NCBI RefSeq assembly: GCF_000725805.1
Contig: NZ_JOFT01000047.1
Location: 1-58,004 of the forward strand
DNA length: 58,004 nucleotides
Source: Streptomyces xanthophaeus
Lineage (GTDB): Bacteria > Actinomycetota > Actinomycetes > Streptomycetales > Streptomycetaceae
Direction of reading: 5' to 3'
Position numbers and translations under genes: made by a program. Below are positions 8,187-21,298 of this stretch, one piece after another (positions within the stretch are counted from its first letter, which is position 1; each line of letters opens with the position of its first letter). The notes under the pieces were generated by a model. It saw nothing but the letters and a program-made list of their open reading frames with translations. It was not told the origin of the DNA and ran no database searches.

Positions 8187-8558
8187 GTGCCTACGATCCA
8201 GCAGCTGGTCCGGAAGGGCCGGCAGGACAAGGTCGAGAAGACAAAGACCCCCGCGCTTGAGGCTTCGCCCCAGCGTCGTGGCGTCTGCACGCGAGTGTTC
8301 ACGACCACCCCGAAGAAGCCGAACTCGGCGCTCCGTAAGGTCGCGCGTGTGCGTCTGACCTCCGGCATCGAGGTCACGGCCTACATTCCGGGTGAGGGAC
8401 ACAACCTGCAGGAGCACTCGATCGTGCTCGTGCGTGGTGGCCGTGTGAAGGACCTGCCGGGTGTTCGTTACAAGATCATCCGCGGTGCGCTTGACACCCA
8501 GGCTGTCAAGAACCGCAAGCAGGCCCGCAGCCGCTACGGCGCCAAGAAGGAGAAGTAA
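8187..8558 (+). CDS. rpsL: 30S ribosomal protein S12
   Basis: 123 aa, the usual actinobacterial length, from GTG at 8187 ([14 protein letters not shown]). S12 sits at the decoding centre of the 30S subunit and monitors codon-anticodon pairing. The decoding loops [11 protein letters not shown] and VKDLPGVRY are intact. Lys43 and Lys88, where substitutions give streptomycin resistance or altered antibiotic production in Streptomyces, are wild type. It is first in the str operon; rpsG follows after 2 bp. Confidence 0.98.
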   Translation: MPTIQQLVRKGRQDKVEKTKTPALEASPQRRGVCTRVFTTTPKKPNSALRKVARVRLTSGIEVTAYIPGEGHNLQEHSIVLVRGGRVKDLPGVRYKIIRGALDTQAVKNRKQARSRYGAKKEK

Positions 8559-8560
8559 GA

Positions 8561-9031
8561 ATGCCTCGTAAGGGCCCCGCCCCGAAGCGCCCGGTCATCA
8601 TCGACCCGGTCTACGCATCTCCTCTGGTGACGTCGCTCATCAACAAGATCCTCCTGAACGGCAAGCGCTCCACCGCCGAGCGCATCGTTTACGGCGCCAT
8701 GGAAGGCCTCCGCGAGAAGACCGGCAACGACCCGGTCATCACGCTGAAGCGCGCGCTCGAGAACGTCAAGCCGTCCCTCGAGGTCAAGTCCCGCCGTGTC
8801 GGTGGCGCGACCTACCAGGTTCCCGTCGAGGTCAAGCCGGGTCGTCAGTCGACCCTGGCCCTCCGCTGGCTCGTGGGTTACTCCCGCGCCCGTCGTGAGA
8901 AGACCATGACCGAGCGCCTGATGAACGAGCTGCTCGACGCCTCCAACGGTCTTGGCGCTGCCGTCAAGAAGCGCGAGGACACCCACAAGATGGCCGAGTC
9001 CAACAAGGCCTTCGCGCACTACCGCTGGTAG
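8561..9031 (+). CDS. rpsG: 30S ribosomal protein S7
   Basis: 156 aa, full length. S7 nucleates assembly of the 30S head by binding the 3' domain of 16S rRNA and contacts the E-site tRNA. The N-terminus [17 protein letters not shown] and the helical core ([23 protein letters not shown]) are typical. It follows rpsL after 2 bp, and fusA follows after 39 bp. In E. coli S7 represses the str operon; the rpsL-rpsG junction here is too short for the same structure, so any autoregulation must differ. Confidence 0.98.
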   Translation: MPRKGPAPKRPVIIDPVYASPLVTSLINKILLNGKRSTAERIVYGAMEGLREKTGNDPVITLKRALENVKPSLEVKSRRVGGATYQVPVEVKPGRQSTLALRWLVGYSRARREKTMTERLMNELLDASNGLGAAVKKREDTHKMAESNKAFAHYRW

Positions 9032-9070
9032 TTCAAACCCACATCGAGACCGAGAGAAGACTGAGCCGAT

Positions 9071-11203
<2,133 letters not shown>

Positions 11204-11352
11204 CTCTTCCGAGTACACGCTTTAGGCTTGTCACCGGAGCCTCTGGGGCAGCAGGAGTAACACTTCCGTTGCCCCGGGGGAACCGGCTTTCCAGCAAAGA
11301 TCACCTGGCGCCGATGAGTAAGGCGTACAGAACCACTCTCCAGGAGGACCCC
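11204..11352 (+). promoter_or_regulatory. fusA-tuf1 intergenic leader with possible promoter and hairpin
   Basis: 149 nt. A possible -10 TAGGCT (11223-11228) has no clear -35. A stem GGGGCA/TGCCCC (about 11245-11250 and 11270-11275) lies in the leader. RBS AGGAGG (11342-11347) sits 5 bp before the GTG. Separate tuf1 promoters are known from other Streptomyces, so extra transcription of tuf1 is plausible here. Confidence 0.45.
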
Positions 11353-12546
<1,194 letters not shown>

Positions 12547-12592
12547 TTCGAGTTCTGACCTGGTAGCTCGTCAGCGAGCACCAAGTTGAACT

Positions 12593-12636
12593 GAAGGGCC
12601 CCGTCCCACCGCTCCGGCGGAGGGACGGGGCCCTTC
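12593..12636 (+). terminator. str operon terminator
   Basis: A perfect 15-bp stem (12593-12607 with 12622-12636; GAAGGGCCCCGTCCC arm) with a 14-nt loop, 47 bp after the tuf stop. There is no long T-run, which is usual in Streptomyces. Confidence 0.9.
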
Positions 12637-12926
12637 GGCGTCCCGTGTCCTTGCTCACGGCCGACGGCGTAGGGCGCACCGGCGCCGCGGGCCGACGACG
12701 GACCCGGTCCGTACGGAGGGTCAACGGCCGGACTCCGCCGACCTGCTGAGACGCCTTCCGGGAACCCGGGACGACCGGCCCGGCCGCCTTGACGGGAACG
12801 TCATCGGACGGTGCCCGGGCCGCATCCTCCACCGGACCGTCGCCGTCATCCGGTGCCATATGCTTGTCCCACAAAGACTTTGGCCCCTTCGCGCGAAAGG
12901 CGCCGCCCGCTGTGCGACTCTCCGTC
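12637..12926. other. Intergenic stretch between the str terminator and the DUF2304 gene
   Basis: No gene seen. A TTGACG lies near 12788, but no -10 is suitably spaced, so the promoter of the downstream unit is not identified. Confidence 0.4.
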
Positions 12927-13313
12927 ATGACCTCCATCTCCGGTCTTCTGGTGCTGGGGTACATCCTCGAGCTGCTGCGCCGTCAGCAATTGCGGGAGAA
13001 GTACGCCGCGATATGGCTCGGCATCGGGCTGCTGGTCGCACCGATCGGGTTCGTCCCCGACCTGCTGGACCCGGTCGCCAAGGCCCTCGGCGTGGCCTCC
13101 GGTGCGAGCCTCGTGCTGTTCAGCGGCTTCGTCCTGGTCCTGCTGGTCAGCCTGCACCTGAGCTGGGAGACCAGCCGCCTGGAGGCGGAGACCCGCACCC
13201 TCGCGGAGGACGTCGCGCTGATCCGCGCGCATCTCGTCCAGCAGGGCGGTTACCCCAGCACGTCGCCGCGCACGGAGGACTCCGGCGCCACCGAGGCACA
13301 GGTGAACTCGTGA
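12927..13313 (+). CDS. DUF2304-family small membrane protein
   Basis: 128 aa from ATG at 12927 (an in-frame GTG at 12912 is possible). Two or three hydrophobic helices: SISGLLVLGYILELL; YAAIWLGIGLLVAPIGFVPDLL; ASLVLFSGFVLVLLVSL. These are followed by a coiled-coil tail (ETSRLEAETRTLAEDVALIRAHL). DUF2304 proteins typically neighbour DPM1-like GT2 enzymes and probably act as membrane partners for them. Here the stop overlaps the next gene's GTG by 4 bp, which supports that pairing. Confidence 0.85.
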   Translation: MTSISGLLVLGYILELLRRQQLREKYAAIWLGIGLLVAPIGFVPDLLDPVAKALGVASGASLVLFSGFVLVLLVSLHLSWETSRLEAETRTLAEDVALIRAHLVQQGGYPSTSPRTEDSGATEAQVNS

Positions 13314-14140
13314 ACGACGGTCGTCGCGTTCTGATCATTCTTCCCGCCTGGAACGAGGAGGAGGGCCTGCCCTCCGTCCTGGGCGAGATCCAGAAGCAAC
13401 TGCCCTACGTCGACACCCTCGTGGTCGACGACGGCTCGGCGGACAACACCGCCGAAGTGGCCCGCGCGGCCGGCTCCGCCGTCGCCCAGCTGCCGTTCAA
13501 CCTCGGGGTCGGCGGCGCGATGCGCCTCGGCTACCGCTACGCGCAGCAGCACGGCTACGACGTCGCGATCCAGGTGGACGCCGACGGTCAGCACGACCCG
13601 GCGTACGTCCCGGCACTGCTGGAGCGGCTCGCCGTCGGCGACGCCGACCTCGTCATAGGCGCCCGGTTCGCCGGCGACGGCGACTACCAGGTGGGCGGCC
13701 CGCGCAAGTGGGCCATGAAGCTGCTGTCCGTGGTGCTCTCGCGGATCACCCGCACCAAGCTCACCGACACCACCTCGGGCTTCCGGGCCTGCAACCGTCC
13801 GCTCATAGAGTTCTTCGCCCGCTGGTACCCGGTGGAGTACCTGGGCGACACCATCGAGTCCATGGTGGGCGCGGCCCGCTCCGGCTACACCGTGCGCCAG
13901 ATCCCCGTCGCCATGCGGGAGCGCACCACCGGCCGTCCGAGCGCCTCGCCGTTCCGGGCGATGGTCTACCTCACCCGCGCCGGCCTGGTGCTGCTGCTCG
14001 CGATGATCCGCCGCATGCCCAAGGAGCTCAAGGCGTTCACGCCCGGCTCGCCCGCGTACGTCGCGCACCAGCAGCGCACCGCCGCGCTGATCGCCCAGGG
14101 CCAGGGCCAGGGCCAGGGCCAGGAGCTGAGCAAGGCCTAG
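13310..14140 (+). CDS. GT2-family glycosyltransferase (dolichol-phosphate-mannose-synthase-like)
   Basis: 276 aa from GTG at 13310, overlapping the DUF2304 gene. GT-A fold signatures: ILPAWNEEEGLPSVL at the N-terminus, VVDDGSADNTAEVA, and QVDADGQHDP with the metal-binding DXD-type Asp residues. Such enzymes move a sugar from a nucleotide donor to a polyprenyl phosphate on the inner face. A C-terminal amphipathic region and an odd GQGQGQGQ run, made by repeats of a 6-bp unit (about 14097-14120), follow. The next gene encodes a likely polyprenyl-sugar-using membrane protein. Confidence 0.88.
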   Translation: MNDGRRVLIILPAWNEEEGLPSVLGEIQKQLPYVDTLVVDDGSADNTAEVARAAGSAVAQLPFNLGVGGAMRLGYRYAQQHGYDVAIQVDADGQHDPAYVPALLERLAVGDADLVIGARFAGDGDYQVGGPRKWAMKLLSVVLSRITRTKLTDTTSGFRACNRPLIEFFARWYPVEYLGDTIESMVGAARSGYTVRQIPVAMRERTTGRPSASPFRAMVYLTRAGLVLLLAMIRRMPKELKAFTPGSPAYVAHQQRTAALIAQGQGQGQGQELSKA

Positions 14141-14217
14141 TCCCCGCGCGGAGGTCCTGCACCGGTGCTCCGCTGTCCGACGGACCCGACGGACCCCTCC
14201 CGGGAGTGTGACCTGCA

Positions 14218-16047
14218 GTGACGAGGATGTCCGCCGTTCCCGACGCGTCCGCCACGGACACGGAGACCGGCCGCAGCGCGGGGGACACCCCCGCGGACGG
14301 CCGTACCCCGGCGCGGTGGTGGCGGGCCGCGTGGGCCGTGCCGTCGGCGCTGGCCGTGGGCTACGTGCTCAACGTGCTGCTGCGGCTCTCGCTGGTCACC
14401 AAGCAGGACTATCCGACGGTCAGCCCGGACGAGCAGATGTACCTGGTGATGGCCAGGATCATGGCCGGCCTGCCGACCACCGAGATCCCCCGCAACCAGG
14501 TCATCCCCGGCGGCTACTCGCTGCTGATCTCGCCCGCCCTGCGCCTCACGCAGGACCCCGTGCACGCCTACCACCTGATCATGGGCATCAACGCCCTGAT
14601 CAGCTGCTCGCTGCTGCTGGTGGCGTACTGGGCGATGCGCCGCCTGGACGTCTCGCGGCCCGTCTCGTACGTCGTCGCCACCGCCGCGGTGCTGGCGCCC
14701 CCTGTGGTCTTCTACTCGCAGTTCGCTATGGCCGACACCCCGCTGCCGGTCCTGGTGCTGCTGTGGCTGATCGGCCTGCACGGCCTCCTCTCCGAGGGCA
14801 CCCGGCGGAGCCGGATCAGGTTCGGCGTGCTGGCGGCCTTCGCGGCCGGCTACTGCCTGCTCACGCACGACCGCGGGGGCGTCATCATCGCGCTGACCGG
14901 CCTGGTCCTGCTGGTGACGCTGGCCCTGAACTGGGCGCCCCGGATCGCGTCCCTGCTGGCGCTGGGCACGCTCGCGCTGATGTTCGCCGTCAAGCAGCTG
15001 ATGACCGCCTGGCTGATCTCGCGGATCGACGGTGCCAGGCCGAGCGACGTCGGCAACGCCGTCTTCCAGACGCTGCTGGACACCGGCCTGATGCGCCGCA
15101 CCCTCATGCGGGTCACCGGCCACCTCTGGTACTTCATGACCAGCACGTGGGGCCTCGGCGCGCTGGCCCTGGTGGTCTGCGTGTACGCCGTGTTCAGCGC
15201 GCGCATGCGCCGGGCCGACCGCGTGGTGGCCTTCGTGATGGTCGCGCTGCTGGGCGGCATCGCCCTCGCGGCGGCCGCGGGCCTGCCCAACGACCACCGG
15301 ATCGACACCATCGTCTACGCCCGCTACCTGTCGCTGCTGGTCCCGGCGTACCTGCTGGTCGCCGCGGCGACGCTGTACCGCGTGCGCAGCCTCGGGAAGC
15401 TCGTCGCGCTCGGTGCGGCGGCCGCGGGAGTGACGCTGGCCCTCACGGCGGTGCTGCTGCACATGGCCGCCGAGCAGTTCGGCGTCTCCTGGTTCATCAT
15501 CTGGGGCCTGCCGGACGCGACCTTCCTCTCCAGCCTCTGGGCCGAGGACTGGGGCAGCTTCCACGCGGCGCGCACCACGGCCGTGGCGCTGATCGTGCTC
15601 GCAGCCGTGCTGGTGGTGCGGCTGCTCGGGGTCGGCCGCCGGGCCGCGCTGGCCACGGGCGCCGTCGGGGTCGCGCTGGCGCTCTTCGGCGCCTGGGGGA
15701 CCGTGGTCATCACGGACCACGTCACCAAGCCCTTCGCCCAGGCGCGCCACGGCGAAGCGACCGGCTTCATCGAGGCCGCGGGCATCCGCCCCGGGGACCG
15801 GCTGGTGATGGACGCCGACTTCAGCTGGAAGATCCGGGCGGCGATGTCCTACGCGGTGCTCGACGGCCGCGTCTGGAGCCGCGAGCTGGTCGGGGGCCAG
15901 ACCCCGCCGGCCGGGGCCACCGTCGCCCTGCTGGCCCTTCCGGACCGCGAGGCCCCGGCCACCGACAGCTGGCGCAACGCCCCGGCGGGCTGGCACGTCG
16001 ACCGGGACGTCCGCGACCAGCAGTACGTGATCTGGCGCCGGGGCTGA
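14218..16047 (+). CDS. Polytopic membrane protein, probable GT-C-type glycosyltransferase
   Basis: 609 aa from GTG at 14218 (ATG at 14227 also possible). About 11-12 hydrophobic helices begin with WWRAAWAVPSALAVGYVLNVLLRL. An early acidic loop (TVSPDEQMYLVMARIMAG) resembles the catalytic first loop of GT-C enzymes, which use polyprenyl-phosphate sugars outside the membrane. The C-terminal ~120 residues are extracytoplasmic. With the GT2 and DUF2304 genes it forms a plausible module: sugar loading onto a lipid, then transfer to a wall polymer or protein. Acceptor unknown. Confidence 0.75.
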   Translation: MTRMSAVPDASATDTETGRSAGDTPADGRTPARWWRAAWAVPSALAVGYVLNVLLRLSLVTKQDYPTVSPDEQMYLVMARIMAGLPTTEIPRNQVIPGGYSLLISPALRLTQDPVHAYHLIMGINALISCSLLLVAYWAMRRLDVSRPVSYVVATAAVLAPPVVFYSQFAMADTPLPVLVLLWLIGLHGLLSEGTRRSRIRFGVLAAFAAGYCLLTHDRGGVIIALTGLVLLVTLALNWAPRIASLLALGTLALMFAVKQLMTAWLISRIDGARPSDVGNAVFQTLLDTGLMRRTLMRVTGHLWYFMTSTWGLGALALVVCVYAVFSARMRRADRVVAFVMVALLGGIALAAAAGLPNDHRIDTIVYARYLSLLVPAYLLVAAATLYRVRSLGKLVALGAAAAGVTLALTAVLLHMAAEQFGVSWFIIWGLPDATFLSSLWAEDWGSFHAARTTAVALIVLAAVLVVRLLGVGRRAALATGAVGVALALFGAWGTVVITDHVTKPFAQARHGEATGFIEAAGIRPGDRLVMDADFSWKIRAAMSYAVLDGRVWSRELVGGQTPPAGATVALLALPDREAPATDSWRNAPAGWHVDRDVRDQQYVIWRRG

Positions 16048-16099
16048 GCGCTCCACCGGTGGCCGGGCCCCGAGGGGCCCGCCACGGGGACGGCGAGGT

Positions 16100-16127
16100 T
16101 TGACGTGATCGCTGCGCCGGGTATTCT
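16100..16127 (+). promoter_or_regulatory. Predicted rpsJ (S10 operon) promoter
   Basis: TTGACG (16100-16105), a 16-bp spacer and TATTCT (16122-16127) fit a housekeeping promoter, 52 bp after the stop of the membrane glycosyltransferase gene. Confidence 0.65.
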
Positions 16128-16419
16128 CTTCGGCCCGATTGGCGCAGTACGTGTCTTGTATGGCAGACTACTCAAGTTGCTCGGTTGAGTGCCGATGCTG
16201 CGCGCCTCCCGCCGGGAGGACCGGAAGCGAGTCCCACAGTACTCGTCGCCTTTATCTGTCCCTCGGGGCAGCAATGGGGCGGACGTACGGGAATCTTCCG
16301 GGAAGTGTCAGCAAGGTGCCGGCCAGGCGCTCGGTGGGTGTTTCTCCCCCGAACCGCGGTCTTGGGACCGCACCCCCTTGGCAGGGAATTTCCGTATGGA
16401 GATTTCTTTGGAGGGAGTG

Positions 16420-16444
16420 CGACACGCCCGACCGCGTGGGTCGG
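16420..16444 (+). promoter_or_regulatory. Leader hairpin element shared with the rpsL leader
   Basis: Second copy of the 25-nt element at 8111-8135, one mismatch. Hairpin arms are 16428-16433 and 16439-16444. It ends 80 nt before the rpsJ start. Confidence 0.6.
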
Positions 16445-16524
16445 AGGAGAGGCCGCGGAGATCACTTCGCAGCCGATCGAGAGCCAGAGCGTTTCCACAC
16501 GAGACAAAGGACTACGAAGTAGCC

Positions 16525-16833
16525 ATGGCGGGACAGAAGATCCGCATCCGGCTCAAGGCCTACGACCACGAGGTCATCGACTCCTCGGCGAAGAAGATCG
16601 TCGAGACGGTGACCCGCACTGGTGCGTCGGTCGCAGGCCCGGTGCCGCTGCCCACTGAGAAGAACGTGTACTGCGTCATCAAGTCGCCGCACAAGTACAA
16701 GGACTCGCGCGAGCACTTCGAGATGCGCACGCACAAGCGCCTGATCGACATCCTCGACCCGACGCCCAAGACCGTTGACTCGCTGATGCGCCTGGACCTT
16801 CCGGCCGGCGTTGACATCGAGATCAAGCTCTGA
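16525..16833 (+). CDS. rpsJ: 30S ribosomal protein S10
   Basis: 102 aa from ATG at 16525 ([18 protein letters not shown]); longer in-frame starts lie in the structured leader and are rejected. S10 binds the 30S head and, as NusE, also partners NusB in transcription antitermination. The long loop ([32 protein letters not shown]) is typical. First gene of the S10 cluster; rplC follows after 14 bp. Confidence 0.98.
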   Translation: MAGQKIRIRLKAYDHEVIDSSAKKIVETVTRTGASVAGPVPLPTEKNVYCVIKSPHKYKDSREHFEMRTHKRLIDILDPTPKTVDSLMRLDLPAGVDIEIKL

Positions 16834-16847
16834 GAGGCGTCGAGAAG

Positions 16848-17492
16848 ATGGCAAAGCAGATCAAGGGCGTCCTGGGCGAGAAGCTCGGCATGACCCAGGT
16901 CTGGGACGAGAACAACCGTGTCGTCCCGGTCACCGTGGTCAAGGCCGGACCCTGCGTCGTTACCCAGGTCCGTACGAACGACATCGACGGCTACGAGTCG
17001 GTCCAGATCGCCTTCGGCGAGATCGACCCGCGCAAGGTGAACAAGCCCCTCAAGGGTCACTTCGCCAAGGCCGACGTCACCCCCCGCCGCCACCTGGTGG
17101 AGCTCCGCACCTCCGACGCCAGCGAGTACACGCTCGGCCAGGAGATCACTGCTGAGGTGTTCGAGTCCGGCGTCAAGGTTGACGTCACGGGCAACAGCAA
17201 GGGCAAGGGCTTCGCCGGTGTCATGAAGCGGCACAACTTCCGGGGCCTCGGCGCCGGTCACGGTGTGCAGCGCAAGCACCGCTCCCCCGGTTCGATCGGT
17301 GGCTGCGCCACCCCTGGGCGTGTCTTCAAGGGCATGCGCATGGCCGGTCGCATGGGCAACGAGCGCGTCACCACCCAGAACCTGACCATCCACGCGGTTG
17401 ACGCGGAGAAGGGTCTGCTCCTCATCAAGGGCGCAGTCCCCGGTCCGAACGGCGGCCTCGTCCTGGTCCGTACCGCGGCCAAGGGGGCTTGA
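16848..17492 (+). CDS. rplC: 50S ribosomal protein L3
   Basis: 214 aa. L3 starts 50S assembly and reaches the peptidyl-transferase centre through its long loop ([20 protein letters not shown]). The N-terminus [18 protein letters not shown] is typical of the family. Second gene of the S10 cluster, 14 bp after rpsJ and 4 bp before rplD. The tip residues show no obvious change of the kind linked to pleuromutilin or linezolid resistance, though these were not compared position by position. Confidence 0.98.
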   Translation: MAKQIKGVLGEKLGMTQVWDENNRVVPVTVVKAGPCVVTQVRTNDIDGYESVQIAFGEIDPRKVNKPLKGHFAKADVTPRRHLVELRTSDASEYTLGQEITAEVFESGVKVDVTGNSKGKGFAGVMKRHNFRGLGAGHGVQRKHRSPGSIGGCATPGRVFKGMRMAGRMGNERVTTQNLTIHAVDAEKGLLLIKGAVPGPNGGLVLVRTAAKGA

Positions 17493-17496
17493 GGTA

Positions 17497-18147
17497 ATGA
17501 GCACCATTGACATCCTTTCGCCGGCAGGCGACAAGGCCGGTACCGTCGAGCTCCCCGCGGAGATCTTCGACGCGAAGACCAGCGTTCCGCTGATCCACCA
17601 GGTCGTTGTCGCTCAGCTGGCTGCTGCCCGTCAGGGCACGCACAAGACCAAGCGTCGTGGCGAAGTCCGTGGTGGTGGCCGCAAGCCGTACCGCCAGAAG
17701 GGCACCGGCCGCGCGCGCCAGGGTTCGACCCGTGCGCCGCAGTTCGTCGGCGGTGGCGTCGTCCACGGCCCGCAGCCGCGTGACTACTCGCAGCGGACCC
17801 CCAAGAAGATGAAGGCTGCCGCCCTCCGCGGTGCCCTCTCGGACCGTGCGCGTCACTCCCGCATCCACGTCGTCACCGGCGTGGTCGAGGGTGCCGCCTC
17901 CACGAAGGCCGCCAAGACGCTGTTCGGCAAGATCTCGGAGCGCAAGAACCTGCTCCTGGTCGTCGACCGCGCCGACGAGGCCGCGTGGCTGTCCGCCCGC
18001 AACCTGCCCCAGGTTCACATCCTGGAGCCGGGCCAGCTGAACACGTACGACGTGATCGTCTCTGACGACGTGGTCTTCACTCAGGCCGCTTTCGAGTCCT
18101 TCGTGTCTGGCCCCAAGGCCGATGAGACCGAAGGGAGCGACGCCTGA
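17497..18147 (+). CDS. rplD: 50S ribosomal protein L4
   Basis: 216 aa from ATG at 17497. Its extended loop ([28 protein letters not shown] region) lines the peptide exit tunnel where macrolides bind. In E. coli L4 represses the S10 operon through the leader RNA; the long rpsJ leader here may serve a similar purpose, but no homologous structure was identified. The TGA overlaps the rplW ATG by one base. Confidence 0.98.
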   Translation: MSTIDILSPAGDKAGTVELPAEIFDAKTSVPLIHQVVVAQLAAARQGTHKTKRRGEVRGGGRKPYRQKGTGRARQGSTRAPQFVGGGVVHGPQPRDYSQRTPKKMKAAALRGALSDRARHSRIHVVTGVVEGAASTKAAKTLFGKISERKNLLLVVDRADEAAWLSARNLPQVHILEPGQLNTYDVIVSDDVVFTQAAFESFVSGPKADETEGSDA

Positions 18148-18470
18148 TGTCTGAGGCGACCGTTACCAGCAAGACCTTCACTGACCCGCGCGACCTGCTG
18201 ATCAAGCCGGTTGTCTCGGAGAAGAGCTACGCGCTGCTGGACGAGAACAAGTACACGTTCATCGTCGCGCCCGGCTCCAACAAGACTCAGATCAAGCAGG
18301 CCGTGGAAGCGGTCTTCGGGGTCAAGGTCACCGGGGTCAACACGATCAACCGTCAGGGTAAGCGCAAGCGCACCAAGACCGGTTTCGGCAAGCGCGCTGA
18401 CACCAAGCGCGCCATCGTGACCCTCGCTGAGGGCGACCGAATCGACATCTTCGGCGGCCAGGCCTCCTAA
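18147..18470 (+). CDS. rplW: 50S ribosomal protein L23
   Basis: 107 aa, ATG overlapping the rplD stop (TGATG). L23 lies at the polypeptide exit and docks trigger factor and SRP. The core ([28 protein letters not shown]) is canonical. Translational coupling with rplD is likely. Confidence 0.98.
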   Translation: MSEATVTSKTFTDPRDLLIKPVVSEKSYALLDENKYTFIVAPGSNKTQIKQAVEAVFGVKVTGVNTINRQGKRKRTKTGFGKRADTKRAIVTLAEGDRIDIFGGQAS

Positions 18471-18509
18471 CGGAGGTCTAGTCGTCCGGAATCGGACGAG
18501 GACTGAGAA

Positions 18510-19346
18510 ATGGGTATCCGCAAGTACAAGCCGACGACCCCGGGCCGTCGTGGCTCCAGCGTCGCCGACTTTGTCGAGATCACGCGGTCCACGCCGGAGA
18601 AGTCGCTGGTTCGCCCGCTGCACAGCAAGGGCGGCCGTAACAACACCGGTCGGATCACCGTTCGCCACCAGGGTGGTGGACACAAGCGCGCCTACCGCGT
18701 GATCGACTTCCGTCGTCACGACAAGGACGGCGTGCCGGCCAAGGTCGCGCACATCGAGTACGACCCCAACCGCACCGCGCGCATCGCGCTCCTGCACTAC
18801 GCCGACGGCGAGAAGCGCTACATCATCGCGCCGAAGAGCCTGAAGCAGGGCGACCGGATTGAGAACGGCCCCACGGCCGACATCAAGCCCGGTAACAACC
18901 TCGCGCTCCGCAACATCCCGGTCGGTACCACGATCCACGCGATCGAGCTCCGTCCCGGTGGCGGCGCGAAGTTCGCCCGCTCCGCTGGTGCCTCCGTGCA
19001 GCTGCTCGCGAAGGAGGGCGTCATGGCCCACCTCCGCATGCCGTCCGGCGAGATCCGTCTCGTCGACGCGCGCTGCCGCGCCACGGTCGGCGAGGTCGGC
19101 AACGCCGAGCAGTCGAACATCAACTGGGGCAAGGCCGGCCGCATGCGCTGGAAGGGCGTTCGCCCGTCCGTCCGCGGTGTCGCGATGAACCCGGTTGACC
19201 ACCCGCACGGTGGTGGTGAGGGCAAGACCAGTGGTGGTCGCCACCCGGTCTCCCCGTGGGGTCAGAAGGAGGGTCGTACTCGCTCGCCGAAGAAGGCTTC
19301 GAGCAAGTACATCGTCCGCCGCCGCAAGACGAACAAGAAGCGCTAG
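18510..19346 (+). CDS. rplB: 50S ribosomal protein L2
   Basis: 278 aa. A universally conserved 23S rRNA-binding protein needed for subunit joining and peptidyl transfer. The C-terminal segment [13 protein letters not shown] with the conserved His is present, as is the basic tail [13 protein letters not shown]. It follows rplW after 39 bp. Confidence 0.98.
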   Translation: MGIRKYKPTTPGRRGSSVADFVEITRSTPEKSLVRPLHSKGGRNNTGRITVRHQGGGHKRAYRVIDFRRHDKDGVPAKVAHIEYDPNRTARIALLHYADGEKRYIIAPKSLKQGDRIENGPTADIKPGNNLALRNIPVGTTIHAIELRPGGGAKFARSAGASVQLLAKEGVMAHLRMPSGEIRLVDARCRATVGEVGNAEQSNINWGKAGRMRWKGVRPSVRGVAMNPVDHPHGGGEGKTSGGRHPVSPWGQKEGRTRSPKKASSKYIVRRRKTNKKR

Positions 19347-19358
19347 GAGCGGGTTTAG

Positions 19359-19640
19359 ATGCCGCGCAGTCTCAAGAAGGGGCCCTTCGTCGACGACCAC
19401 CTCGTAAAGAAGGTGGACGTCCAGAACGAAGCCGGCACCAAGAACGTCATCAAGACCTGGTCCCGTCGCTCGATGATCATCCCCAGCATGCTGGGTCACA
19501 CCATCGCGGTGCACAACGGCAAGACCCACGTCCCGGTGTTCGTCACCGAGTCGATGGTCGGCCACAAGCTCGGCGAGTTCTCGCCGACTCGCACCTTCCG
19601 CGGCCACGTCAAGGACGACCGGAAGTCGAAGCGCCGCTAA
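19359..19640 (+). CDS. rpsS: 30S ribosomal protein S19
   Basis: 93 aa. S19 sits on the 30S head next to S13 and contacts the A-site tRNA side and the subunit bridge. The start [18 protein letters not shown] and basic C-terminus are canonical. Gaps of 12 and 43 bp separate it from rplB and rplV. Confidence 0.98.
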   Translation: MPRSLKKGPFVDDHLVKKVDVQNEAGTKNVIKTWSRRSMIIPSMLGHTIAVHNGKTHVPVFVTESMVGHKLGEFSPTRTFRGHVKDDRKSKRR

Positions 19641-19683
19641 AGGCGGGGTGGTTACGACTATGACTTACACCGAAGGGACAACC

Positions 19684-20031
19684 ATGGAAGCCAGGGCCCA
19701 GGCGCGGTACATCCGCGTCACGCCCATGAAGGCCCGCCGAGTGGTGGACCTTATCCGTGGCATGGATGCCACGGAGGCTCAGGCGGTCCTGCGTTTCGCC
19801 CCGCAGGCCGCGAGCGTGCCGGTCGGCAAGGTGCTTGACAGCGCCATTGCCAACGCCGCACACAACTACAACCACCCGGACGCCTCCACGCTGGTCATCA
19901 GCGAGGCGTACGTGGACGAGGGCCCGACCCTGAAGCGGTTCCGTCCGCGTGCGCAGGGCCGTGCCTACCGGATCCGCAAGCGGACCAGCCACATCACCGT
20001 GGTCGTCAGCAGCAAGGAAGGTTCCCGGTAA
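19684..20031 (+). CDS. rplV: 50S ribosomal protein L22
   Basis: 115 aa from ATG at 19684, chosen for AAGGGA a few bases upstream and the family start [21 protein letters not shown] start at 19648 would add 12 residues. L22's hairpin ([20 protein letters not shown]) lines the exit tunnel opposite L4. The stop TAA overlaps the rpsC ATG by one base. Confidence 0.96.
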   Translation: MEARAQARYIRVTPMKARRVVDLIRGMDATEAQAVLRFAPQAASVPVGKVLDSAIANAAHNYNHPDASTLVISEAYVDEGPTLKRFRPRAQGRAYRIRKRTSHITVVVSSKEGSR

Positions 20032-20873
20032 TGGGCCAGAAGGTAAACCCGCACGGGTTCCGGCTCGGCATCACCACCGACTTCAAGTCGCGTTGGTACG
20101 CCGACAAGCTGTACAAGGACTACGTCAAGGAAGACGTCGCCATCCGCAGGATGATGACGTCCGGCATGGAGCGCGCCGGCATCTCGAAGGTTGAGATCGA
20201 GCGCACCCGTGACCGCGTGCGTGTGGACATCCACACCGCTCGTCCGGGCATCGTCATCGGCCGCCGTGGCGCCGAGGCCGACCGCATCCGCGGTGACCTC
20301 GAGAAGCTCACGGGCAAGCAGGTCCAGCTGAACATCCTCGAGGTCAAGAACCCCGAGCTCGACGCTCAGCTGGTTGCCCAGGCCGTTGCCGAGCAGCTCT
20401 CCTCCCGCGTCTCCTTCCGTCGCGCCATGCGTAAGAGCATGCAGGGCACGATGAAGGCCGGCGCCAAGGGCATCAAGATCCAGTGTGGCGGCCGTCTCGG
20501 CGGCGCCGAGATGTCCCGCTCCGAGTTCTACCGCGAGGGTCGTGTGCCGCTGCACACGCTGCGCGCGAACGTGGACTACGGCTTCTTCGAGGCCAAGACC
20601 ACCTTCGGCCGTATCGGTGTGAAGGTCTGGATCTACAAGGGCGACGTCAAGAACATCGCCGAGGTTCGCGCCGAGAACGCTGCGGCCCGTGCGGGTAACC
20701 GCCCGGCCCGTGGCGCGCAGGGCGCTGGCGACCGTCCCGCAGGCCGTGGTGGCCGTGGTGGCGAGCGCGGCGGCCGTGGTGGCCGCAAGCCGCAGCAGGC
20801 TGCTGGTGCCGAGGCCCCCAAGGCCGACGCTCCCGCCGCCGCTCCGGCCGAGAGCACCGGAACGGAGGCCTGA
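20031..20873 (+). CDS. rpsC: 30S ribosomal protein S3 with RGG-rich tail
   Basis: 280 aa, longer than the ~230 aa E. coli form. S3 lines the mRNA entry channel; the KH domain motif [15 protein letters not shown] is present. After residue ~215 an intrinsically disordered tail contains several RGG repeats ([16 protein letters not shown]) and then Ala/Pro/Glu. Such tails are usual in Actinobacteria. Coupled to rplV by a 1-base overlap, and 5 bp before rplP. Confidence 0.97.
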   Translation: MGQKVNPHGFRLGITTDFKSRWYADKLYKDYVKEDVAIRRMMTSGMERAGISKVEIERTRDRVRVDIHTARPGIVIGRRGAEADRIRGDLEKLTGKQVQLNILEVKNPELDAQLVAQAVAEQLSSRVSFRRAMRKSMQGTMKAGAKGIKIQCGGRLGGAEMSRSEFYREGRVPLHTLRANVDYGFFEAKTTFGRIGVKVWIYKGDVKNIAEVRAENAAARAGNRPARGAQGAGDRPAGRGGRGGERGGRGGRKPQQAAGAEAPKADAPAAAPAESTGTEA

Positions 20874-20878
20874 CCGAC

Positions 20879-21298
20879 ATGCTGATCCCTCGTAGGGTCA
20901 AGCACCGCAAGCAGCACCACCCCAAGCGCAGTGGTATGGCGAAGGGCGGTACTGAGGTCACGTTCGGCGAGTACGGCATCCAGGCGCTGACCCCGGCTTA
21001 CGTGACGAACCGCCAGATCGAGGCGGCTCGTATTGCGATGACCCGCCACATCAAGCGTGGCGGCAAGGTCTGGATCAACATCTACCCGGACCGCCCGCTG
21101 ACGAAGAAGCCGGCCGAAACCCGCATGGGTTCCGGTAAGGGTTCTCCCGAGTGGTGGATCGCCAACGTGCACCCGGGTCGGGTCATGTTCGAGCTGTCCT
21201 ACCCGAACGAGAAGATTGCTCGTGAGGCGCTCACCCGCGCTGCTCACAAGCTTCCGATGAAGTGCCGGATTGTTCGGCGCGAGGCAGGTGAGTCGTGA
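20879..21298 (+). CDS. rplP: 50S ribosomal protein L16
   Basis: 139 aa. L16 organises the A-site region of 23S rRNA and contacts aminoacyl-tRNA. The start [19 protein letters not shown] and the segment [16 protein letters not shown] are diagnostic. The TGA overlaps the rpmC ATG by one base. Confidence 0.98.
   Translation: MLIPRRVKHRKQHHPKRSGMAKGGTEVTFGEYGIQALTPAYVTNRQIEAARIAMTRHIKRGGKVWINIYPDRPLTKKPAETRMGSGKGSPEWWIANVHPGRVMFELSYPNEKIAREALTRAAHKLPMKCRIVRREAGES

Larger units (their letters stand above)
16048..16524 (+). other. rpsJ promoter and long structured leader
   Basis: Non-coding, 477 nt. After the promoter at 16100 the leader is about 390 nt. It holds hairpins CCTCCC-GCC-GGGAGG (16205-16219) and GCGGTC-TTGG-GACCGC (16356-16371). 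The second is flanked by GGGTG and CACCC runs that could extend it. The element shared with the rpsL leader follows. No leader peptide could be supported. Confidence 0.6.

Noticed and set aside
8187..8558. Possible streptomycin-resistance allele of rpsL
   Set aside because: Lys43 and Lys88 are both wild type.
14208..16103. 631-codon frame overlapping the GT-C-like gene
   Set aside because: Arg/Pro/Gly-rich composition typical of a shifted frame; the alternative frame has clear membrane helices.
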